From the NCBI RefSeq assembly GCF_947488565.1, contig NZ_CANKZC010000001.1, positions 620,001 through 684,000 of the forward strand: a DNA stretch of 64,000 nt, written 5' to 3'. The notes below the pieces were generated by a model. It saw only the letters and a program-made list of their open reading frames with translations. It was not told where the DNA came from and did no database searches. Position 1 is the stretch's first letter; every line of letters starts with the position of its first letter. Positions 38,540 to 48,650 of the stretch are shown in pieces. Source of the DNA: an uncultured Psychrobacter sp. Its GTDB lineage: Bacteria > Pseudomonadota > Gammaproteobacteria > Pseudomonadales > Moraxellaceae. Made by a program: the position numbers and the translations under genes.

Positions 38540-38726
38540 GTTATGAAATAACGTATCCATTTTATTTAGTATCAACTATATGGGACTGTGCAGCTATGAA
38601 AGTGCTGACATAATATCACGACAGTTATGACAATCACCACGAGAACGACCTAACTAACTATTAACTTCATAAATAATTTAACTATTTATAAAAAAGTGCT
38701 TGCATGAAAAAATAATCTTTGATAAT

Positions 38727-38738
38727 TTGTATATACAA
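38727..38738. promoter_or_regulatory. Probable HutC operator before hutU
   Basis: TTGTATATACAA is a perfect 12-base palindrome 77 bases before hutU and in the hutC/hutU intergenic region. HutC operators in pseudomonads have a TGTATATACA-like core, so this is the natural binding site, inferred from the match and position. Confidence 0.65.
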
Positions 38739-38814
38739 CTTATTCATTATACCCAATAATGCTACTACTAAAATGTCACCAGCAAACTGTATAAATAATC
38801 ACAAGGATATGATC

Positions 38815-40548
38815 ATGACTACCGATAATGAAATGAACAATAACGGCACCAGCAACCGCAATGTTTTTACGCGTCGTGATGAGAGTCGTGATATCGCTGC
38901 GCCGACTGGCAGTACGCTCAATTGCAAAAGCTGGCTCACTGAAGCGCCGTATCGCATGCTGCAAAACAATCTACATCCTGATGTGGCCGAAAACCCAAAA
39001 AGCTTGGTTGTGTATGGCGGTATCGGACGCGCTGCCCGTAACTGGGAAAGCTATGATCAAATCTTAGAATCTTTAAAAGAATTAGAAGACGATGAGACCC
39101 TACTCGTGCAATCGGGCAAACCGGTCGGCGTCTTTCAAACGCATGAAAATGCACCGCGCGTATTGATTGCCAACTCCAACCTTGTCCCGCGCTGGGCAAC
39201 GTGGGAGCATTTCAATGAGCTGGATCGTAAAGACTTATTTATGTATGGACAGATGACCGCGGGTAGCTGGATTTATATCGGCACTCAAGGCATCGTCCAA
39301 GGTACTTATGAGACCTTTGTCGAAGCCGGTCGTCAGCATTATGATGGCGACTGGAGCGGACGCTGGATTTTGACCGCAGGTCTTGGCGGCATGGGTGGCG
39401 CGCAACCACTAGCGGCCACCTTTGCTGGCGCCACTTCTCTAAACATCGAATGCCAGCAGTCTAGTATTGACTTCCGTTTGCGTACGGGTTACGTCGATAA
39501 GCAAGCTGATAATCTTGACCATGCTTATAAGCTGATTAAACAGCATACCGACGCGGGTGAAGCCGTCTCAATCGCGCTACTTGGTAATGCGGCAGATATC
39601 TTGCCTGAGATGGTCAAGCGTGCCAATGTAGGCGAGATAAAACCTGATTTGGTCACTGACCAAACCTCCGCTCATGACTTAATCAATGGCTATCTGCCAA
39701 GTGGCTGGACAGTTGAAGAATGGAGGGCAGCACAAGAAAATCCGGACCAACATGCTGCCTTAACCAAAGATGCCGCCGCGTCTTGTGCCGTACACGTGCA
39801 GGCCATGCTAGATCTACAAGAAATGGGTATCCCAACGACTGATTACGGTAATAACATTCGTCAAGTTGCCTTTGATGAAGGGGTAAAAAATGCCTTTAAC
39901 TTCCCGGGTTTTGTCCCTGCTTATATTCGTCCGCTGTTTTGCCAAGGTAAAGGCCCATTCCGCTGGGTCGCATTATCAGGTGATCCAGAAGATATCTACA
40001 AAACCGATCAAAAGATTAAAGAGCTATTCCCTGAAAACCAACATATTCATCGCTGGCTAGACATGGCGAAAGAACGCATTCAATTTCAAGGCTTGCCAGC
40101 GCGTATCTGCTGGTTAGGGCTTGGTGAACGTGATAAAGCAGGACTTGCCTTTAACGAGATGGTCAAAAACGGTGAGCTCAAAGGCCCTATCGTTATCGGT
40201 CGTGACCATTTAGATACTGGCTCTGTTGCCAGCCCGAACCGCGAAACAGAAAGCATGAAAGATGGCTCGGACGCGGTCTCTGACTGGGCATTATTAAATG
40301 GCATGCTCAATGTCGCAGGCGGCGCCACTTGGGTGTCATTGCATCATGGCGGCGGCGTGGGTATGGGTTACTCGCAGCATTCTGGCATGGTCATCGTCGC
40401 TGATGGCACAGATAGCGCCGCCAAGCGCTTGTCACGCGTACTGGTCAATGATTGCGGCTCAGGGGTGATGCGTCATGCGGATGCAGGCTATGAGCTGGCG
40501 ATCAAAACAGCGAAGGACTACGGCTTAAATCTACCAATGATTAAATAG
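38815..40548 (+). CDS. hutU: Urocanate hydratase
   Basis: 577 residues from the ATG at 38815. It hydrates urocanate to imidazolonepropionate using tightly bound NAD+. Conserved parts: [14 protein letters not shown] at the start of the domain, the NAD loop [15 protein letters not shown], and the active-site Cys segment [20 protein letters not shown]. The start is set by AAGGA 7 bases upstream; ATGs at 38719 and 38809 are in frame but too early or too close. The N-terminus (Asn/Thr-rich) is about 20 residues longer than in most family members. Confidence 0.96.
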   Translation: MTTDNEMNNNGTSNRNVFTRRDESRDIAAPTGSTLNCKSWLTEAPYRMLQNNLHPDVAENPKSLVVYGGIGRAARNWESYDQILESLKELEDDETLLVQSGKPVGVFQTHENAPRVLIANSNLVPRWATWEHFNELDRKDLFMYGQMTAGSWIYIGTQGIVQGTYETFVEAGRQHYDGDWSGRWILTAGLGGMGGAQPLAATFAGATSLNIECQQSSIDFRLRTGYVDKQADNLDHAYKLIKQHTDAGEAVSIALLGNAADILPEMVKRANVGEIKPDLVTDQTSAHDLINGYLPSGWTVEEWRAAQENPDQHAALTKDAAASCAVHVQAMLDLQEMGIPTTDYGNNIRQVAFDEGVKNAFNFPGFVPAYIRPLFCQGKGPFRWVALSGDPEDIYKTDQKIKELFPENQHIHRWLDMAKERIQFQGLPARICWLGLGERDKAGLAFNEMVKNGELKGPIVIGRDHLDTGSVASPNRETESMKDGSDAVSDWALLNGMLNVAGGATWVSLHHGGGVGMGYSQHSGMVIVADGTDSAAKRLSRVLVNDCGSGVMRHADAGYELAIKTAKDYGLNLPMIK

Positions 40549-40609
40549 CTTGTCCTTATATGCTCAAGTGGTATAAGGACATTATCAACACTTTATCAAG
40601 GACGATAAT

Positions 40610-42001
40610 ATGTCTGAACGTGATATTTTGCCCCCAGATAGCTCCGTGCCTAGAACGCCTCTAGACAGTCCAGCGCCTGCTAGCCCGCCGCCTGAAGAGC
40701 TGCTGTCCAAACCTGTCGCGCTAATACAGCTAATCGTATTTAGTGCTATTGGCTTGGTGATGTTCTTTGTGCCTTTTACTATTGGTGAAAAGAGCACCAT
40801 TTTATTTGATCATGGGGCAACTTATCTGGTCACTCAGCAGCACACCCTTGCAGTGTTTTTGCTATTTCTACTGATGATTTATGGTGTTGGCAAGCCCATT
40901 TATGATGGTTCATGGCGTAAAAATATCACCAATATGATATTAACTGTTTTTAAGATAATCGGGCTTATTTTAGCAATGATGTATATCACTGATATGGCGC
41001 CTGCTATTATTATGGAAAAGGACATGATGCCGTTTTTGTTTGAAAAACTGGCGTTACCAGTTGGCATGATTGTTCCTATTGGCGCATTAATCCTCGCTTT
41101 TTTGCTCGGTTTTGGCTTATTAGAGATGTTTGGGGTACTCATGCAGCCTATTATGAAGCCGATTTGGAAAACGCCCGGCTCATCAGCGATTGATGCCGTT
41201 GCGTCCTTTGTTGGCAGTTATTCTATTGGGCTGCTCATTACCAATCGAGTCTTTCTGCAAAAGCAATATTCGGTTCGTGAAGCCATCATTATTGCTACTG
41301 GGTTTTCTACGGTGTCGGCAGCCTTTATGGTCATCGTTGCCAAGACTTTAAACTTGATGGCGTTTTGGAATCTGTTCTTTTGGTCGACCCTGATTATTAC
41401 CTTTATTGTCACTGCCATTACTGCCCGTATTCCGCCTATCCGGGGTTTTGATGATAGTGCCAGCCGTCCAGATTTGGACAACCAACAAGGCAATCGCTTA
41501 GCCGCAGCGTATCATTTGGGACTAGCTACCTCACGCCGTGCGACTGACCTTAAACAAATTATGTGGTCGAACTTTCGCGATGGGGTGACGATGGCGGCAG
41601 CGATTGTGCCTTCTATCATCGCGGTAGGGTTGACAGGCCTTTTACTAGCCAAATATACGCCCGTCTTTGATGCATTAGGTTTGCTCTTGTATCCATTCAC
41701 TTGGGTAACCGGTATGCCCGAGCCACTAGTTGCTGCTAAAGGCATGTCAGCGGGATTGGCTGAGATGTTCTTGCCTGCCCTATTGCTAACGGAAGCTGAG
41801 GTTTTGACCCGCTATGTGGCAGGCGTCGTTTCGATTAGTAGTGTGCTGTTCTTTTCAGCGATGATTCCTTGTGTATTGGCAACTGAGATTCCGCTGTCAG
41901 TACCTAAGATGGTCATCATTTGGTTTGAGCGCGTGGTGCTTAGCATTCTCATCGCCGCGCCTTTTGGACATTTAGCGATATATCTAGGCTGGTTCGGTTA
42001 G
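40610..42001 (+). CDS. YjiH-type membrane protein (nucleoside-recognition/GATE domain)
   Basis: 463 residues. A proline-rich cytoplasmic N-terminus (about 1-35) precedes about ten membrane helices; the GATE-domain stretch is LLGFGLLEMFGVLMQPIMKP and GSYSIGLLITNRVFLQKQYS. YjiH-type proteins of this family are often found in hut operons and are suspected histidine or urocanate carriers, but the substrate is not established. AAGGA lies about 7 bases before the ATG. It stands between hutU and hutH, where a transporter such as HutT would be expected. Confidence 0.85.
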   Translation: MSERDILPPDSSVPRTPLDSPAPASPPPEELLSKPVALIQLIVFSAIGLVMFFVPFTIGEKSTILFDHGATYLVTQQHTLAVFLLFLLMIYGVGKPIYDGSWRKNITNMILTVFKIIGLILAMMYITDMAPAIIMEKDMMPFLFEKLALPVGMIVPIGALILAFLLGFGLLEMFGVLMQPIMKPIWKTPGSSAIDAVASFVGSYSIGLLITNRVFLQKQYSVREAIIIATGFSTVSAAFMVIVAKTLNLMAFWNLFFWSTLIITFIVTAITARIPPIRGFDDSASRPDLDNQQGNRLAAAYHLGLATSRRATDLKQIMWSNFRDGVTMAAAIVPSIIAVGLTGLLLAKYTPVFDALGLLLYPFTWVTGMPEPLVAAKGMSAGLAEMFLPALLLTEAEVLTRYVAGVVSISSVLFFSAMIPCVLATEIPLSVPKMVIIWFERVVLSILIAAPFGHLAIYLGWFG

Positions 42002-42141
42002 ACCGACTGAAACAGGCGGGATTGGTTAAGAAAATTTAGACAGCATAGCTTTTAACGGTTTATAAATAACAACACATAAACTAAAATGTATAGACAACAA
42101 AAAATACAATTAATACAGCTCATAAAATTAGGATGAATCGC

Positions 42142-43704
42142 ATGACTGATATCAAAAAACTAACCCTACACCCACGCCAGCTTAGCTTTGAGATGCTACG
42201 TGATATTTATAATCATCCTGTCAATCTCACCTTGCCCGACAGTGCTTACGAGGCGATAGATGCCTCACACGAAGATGTACGTACCATCATTGCACGTGAT
42301 AAGAGCGCTTATGGCATCAATACCGGTTTTGGCCTGTTAGCAAAAACCCGTATTAGTGATGATCAACTTGAGCTACTGCAGCGTAACCTTATCGTTTCTC
42401 ACTCAGTGGGTACAGGTGAGGCACTGCCAGACAACGTAGTCAGGCTGATTATGGTGATGAAAGTCGCCAGCCTCGCACAAGGCGTCTCTGGCGTCCGCCG
42501 CGCTGTGGTCGATAGCTTACTTGGCTTAATCAATAATCAAATTACCCCAAACATTCCGGTCAAAGGCTCCGTTGGTGCTTCTGGCGACCTTGCGCCTTTA
42601 TCGCATATGACGCTGGCCATGATGGGCGAAGGCGACGTCTATGTTGGCGGCAAAAAAGTCCCTGCCGCTGAGGCGTTAGCGCAGCATGGTCTTGAACCCA
42701 TTACCCTTGCGGCCAAAGAAGGTCTTGCTCTTATTAATGGCACCCAAGTATCCACCGCACTGGCATTGCGCGGTTATTTCTTAGCGCGTGATTTATTAGA
42801 GACCGCCACCATCGTCGGCTCCCTGTCTATCGATGCCGCCAAAGGCTCGGATGCGCCATTTGATGCCCGTATTCATGAAGTGCGTGGCCATCACGGTCAG
42901 ATAGAGATCGCTAAAGCCCATCGTCAGCTGATTAAAGGCAGTGCTATTCGCGCCTCCCACGATGGCGAGCAAGACGATAGAGTACAAGACCCGTATTGCT
43001 TACGTTGTCAGCCGCAAGTCATGGGCGCTTGCCTTGATATCATCAACCAAGCAGGCAAGACGTTATTGATTGAATCTAATGCGGTGACCGATAACCCGCT
43101 TATTTTTAACAATGATGACGGCCCAGTTGCTATCTCAGGGGGTAACTTCCATGCTGAGCCAGTGGCATTTGCCGCTGATATGCTCGCTTTAGCAATCGCT
43201 GAGATTGGTTCTATGTCTGAGCGCCGTGTGGCTTTATTAATTGATGCAACCTTGTCAGGTGGCTTACCGCCATTTTTGGTGGAAAATGCAGGGGTGAACT
43301 CTGGCTTTATGATTGCACACGTGACTGCAGCGGCGCTAGCCTCAGAGAACAAGTCTATCGCCCATCCTGGCAGCGTTGATAGTATCCCAACCTCTGCCAA
43401 CCAAGAAGACCATGTGTCGATGGCCACCTATAGCGCCCGCCGCCTATATGAGATGGCGCAAAATACCGCTACCATCGTTGGTATTGAGCTATTGGCTGCT
43501 GGTCAAGGTATCGACTTCCATCGTAATCTTGCTACTTCCGAAGCATTACAGGCCGCGCATCAAAAATTGCGTGAGCAAGTGACTTTTTATGACAAAGATC
43601 GATACCTAGCCCCTGATATTGAAGCAGCAAAACAGCTGGTATTAGATGGTGCGCTGACAAAGCATTGGCAGGCACTGCGTAGCAATTGGTATGAGTCTAA
43701 ATAA
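42142..43704 (+). CDS. hutH: Histidine ammonia-lyase
   Basis: 520 residues. It removes ammonia from histidine to give urocanate, the first step. The MIO cofactor forms from Ala146-Ser147-Gly148 within [15 protein letters not shown]. Other family marks: [14 protein letters not shown] at the N-terminus, [15 protein letters not shown] and [15 protein letters not shown]. The start is chosen at 42142 with AGGA 8 bases upstream; an ATG at 42133 overlaps that site. It is third in the hut operon, after the YjiH-type gene. Confidence 0.97.
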   Translation: MTDIKKLTLHPRQLSFEMLRDIYNHPVNLTLPDSAYEAIDASHEDVRTIIARDKSAYGINTGFGLLAKTRISDDQLELLQRNLIVSHSVGTGEALPDNVVRLIMVMKVASLAQGVSGVRRAVVDSLLGLINNQITPNIPVKGSVGASGDLAPLSHMTLAMMGEGDVYVGGKKVPAAEALAQHGLEPITLAAKEGLALINGTQVSTALALRGYFLARDLLETATIVGSLSIDAAKGSDAPFDARIHEVRGHHGQIEIAKAHRQLIKGSAIRASHDGEQDDRVQDPYCLRCQPQVMGACLDIINQAGKTLLIESNAVTDNPLIFNNDDGPVAISGGNFHAEPVAFAADMLALAIAEIGSMSERRVALLIDATLSGGLPPFLVENAGVNSGFMIAHVTAAALASENKSIAHPGSVDSIPTSANQEDHVSMATYSARRLYEMAQNTATIVGIELLAAGQGIDFHRNLATSEALQAAHQKLREQVTFYDKDRYLAPDIEAAKQLVLDGALTKHWQALRSNWYESK

Positions 43705-43756
43705 ATAGCCTCCTTCTATAGTAAGTGCTAAATAAAAAGAGTACAGCTTTTACGGC

Positions 43757-43836
43757 GTGCTACTGGGATGAATTTTATGCCGCCTCTGGAGTGACGAAGT
43801 CACACAGCAAGCAAAGAAAGTTTATACCAGTAGCAC
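43757..43836. repeat. Palindromic intergenic repeat, copy B
   Basis: An 80-base element whose ends GTGCTACTGGGATGAATTT and AAGTTTATACCAGTAGCAC are inverted repeats. The core GCCTCTG...CACAGCAAGC matches copy A. It sits between hutH and hutG. Confidence 0.75.
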
Positions 43837-43896
43837 TGTACTTATTTTATAGCGGATCAAATATACACAAGCAATACGGATTAAAGGAAATCAGTG

Positions 43897-45027
43897 ATGA
43901 GCCTATCAATGCCTGACACAGCCGTGAGCCACAGCGCCGCTGATATGAGCCGCTGGACTGGACGTGCCGAGCCGTTTGAAACTGCACGCGCCCGCTATTG
44001 GTATCAAATAGCGCAGCCTTATACCTTTGATAGCAGCAGTCAACAAAACAACCAGAAAAACGGCCAGCGCATTGGGCTGGTCGGCTTCGCTTGTGACCAA
44101 GGCGTCAGACGCAATCAAGGACGCGTGGGTGCACGAGCGGCTCCGCCCTTGATTCGTCAGGCATTTGCGGCACTGCCCGTCATCGCTGAGCTGCAACAAC
44201 GCTTTGATGGTCAACTATCGACGCTACTGGGTGATGCTGGCGATATCCACTGTCATGATAATGATAATTTTGCTGAGCGTACCCTTGAGCAAGCTCAAGT
44301 AAAATATGCCGATAAGATAAGTGACATTATTCAGCAAGGCGGGCTACCTATCGGACTTGGCGGTGGTCATGCCATTGCTTATGGCAGCTTTTTGGGATTG
44401 TGGCAAGCGCTGTCATCAGAAACCGACAAACCTACTAATGACGTTAGCACTGTTAAAAGTAATATTGAAAATGATGTTAAAAGCAATACGAGCACACTGC
44501 CTAGCATTGGGGTGATTAACTTTGATGCGCATCTGGACATTCGTCAGTCTGATGTGGCCACCTCTGGTACGCCCTTTCGCCAGATTGCCGAGCACCTTGA
44601 AGCGCAGGATCAGCCATTTCACTATTGCTGTATCGGCGTCAGTCGGTTTTCCAATACTGCCGCGCTTTTCGACCGTGCTGAGCAGTTAGGCGTACATATT
44701 ATCAGTGATGAAGATTGCACCAATAAGAAATGGAAGAAAATTGCAGCTCAAATAGAAGAATTTATCAATAACGTTGATGTTATCTACTTAACCATTGATA
44801 TGGATTGCTTACCATCGAGCGTCGTACCTGGTGTCAGCGCACCCGCCGCTTATGGTATTAACTTGGCCTTCGTTGAGCGCGCGGTCAAACGTATCATGGC
44901 GTCAGGCAAAGTAAAGATGGCTGATATTGCCGAGATTAACCCGACCTTTGATGTTGATGGGCGCAGCTGTAAAGTCGCCGCTCGCCTCTTAGCGACTATT
45001 ATTGAGCAGCATTTACTTTTAGTATAA
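43897..45027 (+). CDS. hutG: Formimidoylglutamase
   Basis: 376 residues, ureohydrolase (arginase) family. It splits N-formimidoylglutamate to glutamate and formamide, the last hut step. Metal-binding motifs are all present: GGGHAIAYG, NFDAHLDIR and the pair in TIDMDCLPSSVVPGVSAPA. The ATG at 43897 has AAGGAAA 6 bases upstream, better than the GTG just before. It is longer than the usual about 310-320 residues because of an N-terminal extension (about 45 residues) and a polar insertion around 175-200 (DKPTNDVSTVKSNIEND). Repeats B and C-D flank it. Confidence 0.95.
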   Translation: MSLSMPDTAVSHSAADMSRWTGRAEPFETARARYWYQIAQPYTFDSSSQQNNQKNGQRIGLVGFACDQGVRRNQGRVGARAAPPLIRQAFAALPVIAELQQRFDGQLSTLLGDAGDIHCHDNDNFAERTLEQAQVKYADKISDIIQQGGLPIGLGGGHAIAYGSFLGLWQALSSETDKPTNDVSTVKSNIENDVKSNTSTLPSIGVINFDAHLDIRQSDVATSGTPFRQIAEHLEAQDQPFHYCCIGVSRFSNTAALFDRAEQLGVHIISDEDCTNKKWKKIAAQIEEFINNVDVIYLTIDMDCLPSSVVPGVSAPAAYGINLAFVERAVKRIMASGKVKMADIAEINPTFDVDGRSCKVAARLLATIIEQHLLLV

Positions 45028-45069
45028 GTAAATCGATACAGAATAAAAGTGTTATGAATATTTATACAA

Positions 45070-45142
45070 GTGACTGGGATAAATTTTGCAAAACCTTTGT
45101 CTCGCTTGCGCACAACAAGCGAGTAAAATTTGTACCAGTCAC
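45070..45142. repeat. Palindromic intergenic repeat, copy C
   Basis: A 73-base element with ends GTGACTGGGATAAATTTT and AAAATTTGTACCAGTCAC. The interior is itself a perfect 8-bp stem (CTCGCTTG / CAAGCGAG), so the element could form a long hairpin. It lies in the hutG-hutI gap. Confidence 0.8.
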
Positions 45143-45177
45143 GCTATAACATTTTTAAAATAAACCAACCATACAAG

Positions 45178-45254
45178 GCTACTGAAGTAAATTTTGCACA
45201 TCCTCTGTTAGCAGCACCACAGCAAGAAGCGTTTTTACCAACGACACAATGTCT
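45178..45254. repeat. Palindromic intergenic repeat, copy D (degenerate)
   Basis: Recognised by the core ACTGAAGTAAATTTTGCACA...CCTCTGTTAGCAG...CACAGCAAG, which parallels copies A-C. The terminal inverted repeat is weak. It is 36 bases after copy C, also in the hutG-hutI gap. Confidence 0.5.
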
Positions 45255-45318
45255 ATTTTAAAGTGAACGGACTATGGATGGCTGCACTAAATCTATACTA
45301 ATTAAGTAGGAGCACATC

Positions 45319-46659
45319 ATGACTAACACAACAAACTCTACAGACCGAATGCCTATAAACGATTCTACCCTGACCTCGTTCGACCACCTCATTATCAATG
45401 CCAATCTCGCCACCTTTTCAGCACAATACGGCTTTGATATTTATAATGATAATCAAAGTGACAACCAAAGCGCCAATCAAAACAAAAGCACTCCTTATGG
45501 TCAATTGGAAAACGCCGCTATCGGTATCAAAGACGGTAAAATCGCATGGGTTGGTATGTATGAGCAAATAAAGCCTCATCTGAACCATTATCAAAGCGAG
45601 CAAATCAAAGACGTTGACGGCAACTGGGTCACGCCCGGACTCATCGATTGTCATACCCATATCGTGTATGGCGGCAATCGCAGCAACGAGTTTGAAGCAC
45701 GCTTGCAAGGTGCCAGTTATCAAGATATCGCGGCACAAGGTGGCGGCATTGTCTCGACGGTTAGCGCTACTCGCAAGGCAAATGAAGAAGAGTTATTTGC
45801 GCAAAGTGAAAAACGTCTGCTCGCGCTCATTAAAGAAGGCGTGACCAGTGTCGAAATCAAATCTGGGTATGGACTGGACTTAGACACTGAACGAAAAATG
45901 CTAAAAGTCGCTCGTACGCTCGGCGACAAACACAACATTCATGTCAGCACCACGTATTTGGCCGCCCATGCGCTACCGCCTGAGTATAAAGACCATGCCG
46001 ATGACTATATAGAGCAAGTTTGCCAATGGTTACCAATCTTGCATAGCGAGGGTTTGGTCGATGCGGTCGATGGTTTTTGTGAAAACATCGCCTTTAGTAG
46101 TGAGCAAATTAAGCGGGTCTTTGACGTTGCCCGTTCATTAGACTTGCCAGTGAAGTTACATTCCGAGCAGCTATCAAATATAGGTGCTAGTGCTTTGGTA
46201 GCAGAATACCAAGGACTATCAAGCGACCATCTCGAGCACTTAGCAGAAGACGATATTAAAAAAATGGCCGCAAGCAACACGGTAGCGGTGCTATTGCCAG
46301 GTGCTTTTTATACCTTGCGTGATACCAAGTTGCCACCGATTGAAGCATTGCGTAAACATCAGGTGCCGATGGCCATTTCAACCGATTGCAATCCTGGTAC
46401 CTCCCCATTAACCTCGCTGTTATTGGCAATGAACATGGGCTGTACATTATTTTATCTCACTACTGAAGAAGTATTGGCAGGGGCAACTGTTCATGCGGCA
46501 CAAGCGTTAGGTCTCGCCAACAAAGGTAAAATAGAAGTGGGCTGTGATGCTGATTTGGTATTATGGGACATCGCCCGCCCCGCTGACCTTGCTTATCAAA
46601 TAGGATTAAACCCTATCGCAGGTATTATGGTACAAGGCAAATGGCGCGAAACAGTATAG
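45319..46659 (+). CDS. hutI: Imidazolonepropionase
   Basis: 446 residues, amidohydrolase superfamily. It hydrolyses imidazolonepropionate to formimidoylglutamate. The metal-binding HxH is in [10 protein letters not shown]; other marks are [19 protein letters not shown] and the Asp in [19 protein letters not shown]. The N-terminal beta domain carries a Ser/Asn/Gln-rich insertion (about 40-55, [13 protein letters not shown]). AGTAGGAGC is 7 bases before the ATG. It ends the hut operon and is followed by a strong terminator. Confidence 0.96.
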   Translation: MTNTTNSTDRMPINDSTLTSFDHLIINANLATFSAQYGFDIYNDNQSDNQSANQNKSTPYGQLENAAIGIKDGKIAWVGMYEQIKPHLNHYQSEQIKDVDGNWVTPGLIDCHTHIVYGGNRSNEFEARLQGASYQDIAAQGGGIVSTVSATRKANEEELFAQSEKRLLALIKEGVTSVEIKSGYGLDLDTERKMLKVARTLGDKHNIHVSTTYLAAHALPPEYKDHADDYIEQVCQWLPILHSEGLVDAVDGFCENIAFSSEQIKRVFDVARSLDLPVKLHSEQLSNIGASALVAEYQGLSSDHLEHLAEDDIKKMAASNTVAVLLPGAFYTLRDTKLPPIEALRKHQVPMAISTDCNPGTSPLTSLLLAMNMGCTLFYLTTEEVLAGATVHAAQALGLANKGKIEVGCDADLVLWDIARPADLAYQIGLNPIAGIMVQGKWRETV

Positions 46660-46687
46660 CGAATTCATATAAACATTTAGCATAACT

Positions 46688-46726
46688 AAAGAAAGCCCCA
46701 ACCATTCAATGGTAGGGGCTTTCTTA
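46688..46726 (+). terminator. Terminator of hutI, probably bidirectional
   Basis: AAGAAAGCCCC and GGGGCTTTCTT form a near-perfect stem around an ACC...GGT inner stem, with A and T runs on both sides. It lies 29 bases after hutI and 57 bases from the convergent PepSY gene end, so it can serve both. Confidence 0.85.
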
Positions 46727-46782
46727 TTGTCTATCGATAGAAGTTAACCAAAATTTAATACATTTGATAAACTTTAAAAGTG

Positions 46783-47400
46783 TTATAACTCGACTGCCGT
46801 CATATCTGGCGTAGCGTCTATATCATCAATTGAATTTTCAAACACTGTACCCGTCTCTGCGTCTATGTTTAATTCAAATATTTGATTGTCTTTTAACACC
46901 TTAACCTCGTAGTAAGTTGGATGATCCATCTTATCATCGTCACTCTCAAATTCAATCTCTAGAGTATGACCGTTGGTTTGTTTTTCAGCAATATCAATGG
47001 CATCAGTCATGCTTATCTTCGCTTGTTGCTGAACCTTATAATCGTCGATATCTTCTTTATCAAGTTGCTCGGTCTCAGACGTTACGATCTCGCCTGTCAT
47101 GGCATCGACTTTTATCTCGTAGCTGGTGGTGTCATTACTAAATTCTAATTCGTAGACACTATTACCATTTTGGGCATCACTATCATTATCGTCTAGCTCT
47201 GCGCTGACCAAAGAACCAGCAGCTTCTTTACTTGCTGTAGCAACCGCTTGCTTTAAGCTGACTTTAGCTGCTTGCACCACGCTTACTTCATCAGAGTTAT
47301 TTGCCGCGACCACAGCGGTACTTAATGCCCCTGTCGTCAATGCCACAGTTAGACAAGCACCCAATGTCGTTAGTTTAAAGTTTTTAAGTGTCTTTTTCAT
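46783..47400 (-). CDS. Secreted protein with two PepSY domains
   Basis: 205 residues. A signal peptide ends near STAVVAANN. Two PepSY repeats follow: about 45-110 (VSLKQAVATASKEAAG ... YEIKVDAMTGEIV) and about 125-195 (ISMTDAIDIAEKQTNG ... FELNIDAETGTVF). PepSY domains are found in protease inhibitors and small envelope proteins; the role here is unknown. The product is very acidic. Gene end is shared with the hutI terminator. Confidence 0.9.
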   Translation of the reverse strand: MKKTLKNFKLTTLGACLTVALTTGALSTAVVAANNSDEVSVVQAAKVSLKQAVATASKEAAGSLVSAELDDNDSDAQNGNSVYELEFSNDTTSYEIKVDAMTGEIVTSETEQLDKEDIDDYKVQQQAKISMTDAIDIAEKQTNGHTLEIEFESDDDKMDHPTYYEVKVLKDNQIFELNIDAETGTVFENSIDDIDATPDMTAVEL

Positions 47401-47639
47401 AAATCCATCCTTCTAATTATGATTTAGCTGCTCTTATGGTACGGATATATAAAAAAGACTCTAAGGTAAAAAGGTTGCAAAATGTAGCATCTATGTATTA
47501 CAAAACATTGTCTAATAGTCGGTTTTTTACTATATTTATCATAACCTTAGGTGATGTTATTTTAATAGACATACGGTATAATGTTTCTCCGTTTTTTATA
47601 ATGTTAATTCTTCTTTCTATTTAGGTCATTTAAGCTTCT

Positions 47640-48473
47640 ATGCTACATACGTCCCAGCCAACAGACTCATTGTACGACAACATTTATCACTCTATAAGTG
47701 ATTTTGATTTCAATATTGCTACCGATGAAAACATGATATCGGCTTTGGCTTTTGCAAGCTTACCGCTTGTTATTCAAGAGTCATTATTACAAAGTGAGCG
47801 GATCATATTGATAGCTAACAACCCGTCGATAGATACAGCAAGCTTAGAAGCACTATTACGGCCTACTGATATGCTGGTGTTATTTAATGACTTTATTCAC
47901 GCAGACTTCTTTGCCCATCATCCACTGGCTAAAGGTTTACCAAAGCTACTGTTCTTTAGACAAATTGGTGACAGTAAGCTACATTTTGGCCTGCCGCCGC
48001 GTAGTAATAACTTAACAGCGATGCTAGATATGGCAAAGCAAGCGCCACTTGGTATTTTGTTTGGCAACACTGACTATAAGTTCCCATTGCCATCTGATGA
48101 CCCAAGTCCTCATGATGACCCCATAACGGTTGACCGAGTGTTAGAGATTTCAGAGGCGCCTGATAAACTATTACGTAGTGATGAGTATTGCCGCGTGTTG
48201 TCAGAACAACATGAAGTAGTAGCAGACTATCCTATCTTTGCTGATATTCATTCATCTGCGCCAACTTCAGGATTTTTGTTATATCGGTTACTCTTATCTG
48301 CTCGCCTGCACATTCAGCAAAAACAGAATGTTGAGACTCCGCTATCTATCATCATGTTGGGTTTTAATAATGATGACAAAACCGCGCATTTTTGGGAAGG
48401 GCATAACTGGGCCTTTGAAAGACAAGAACTTGCCACGCCGCCTAGAGATGTCGAAATTATTCGTCAATACTAA
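47640..48473 (+). CDS. Protein of unknown function next to glycosyltransferases
   Basis: 277 residues, no signal peptide or membrane helix. I do not recognise the family. Two visible stretches are ILIANNPSIDTASLEALLRP followed by MLVLFNDFIHADFF, and a C-terminal SIIMLGFNNDDKTAHFWEGH with HNWAFERQ. The NNPS/FN pattern loosely recalls the nucleotide-sugar site of GT42-type sialyltransferases, which is only a weak guess. It reads toward the glycosyltransferase operon, in the opposite direction. Confidence 0.6.
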   Translation: MLHTSQPTDSLYDNIYHSISDFDFNIATDENMISALAFASLPLVIQESLLQSERIILIANNPSIDTASLEALLRPTDMLVLFNDFIHADFFAHHPLAKGLPKLLFFRQIGDSKLHFGLPPRSNNLTAMLDMAKQAPLGILFGNTDYKFPLPSDDPSPHDDPITVDRVLEISEAPDKLLRSDEYCRVLSEQHEVVADYPIFADIHSSAPTSGFLLYRLLLSARLHIQQKQNVETPLSIIMLGFNNDDKTAHFWEGHNWAFERQELATPPRDVEIIRQY

Positions 48474-48527
48474 TAGAACATTACCAATAAGATTAAACCC
48501 TTATAGTTGATTCAGTTTAAAACTGAT

Positions 48528-48610
48528 ATAGCGAAACTGGGTTAAATGTCTTGCAGCCTCTGTCTGCCCAGGCACAGTACTCAAAAGCAATTTGTACCAG
48601 TCTAGCGTAT
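48528..48610. repeat. Palindromic intergenic repeat, copy E
   Basis: An 83-base element from ATAGCGAAACTGGG to TTTGTACCAGTCTAGCGTAT with inverted ends. The core TTGCAGCCTCTGTC...GGCACAG is nearly identical to copy A. The following TTTTATTTAGTATCGACT also recurs after copy A, so the unit may be longer than the palindrome. Confidence 0.75.
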
Positions 48611-48650
48611 CAATGCAGTATATCTATTTTATTTAGTATCGACTCTATAT

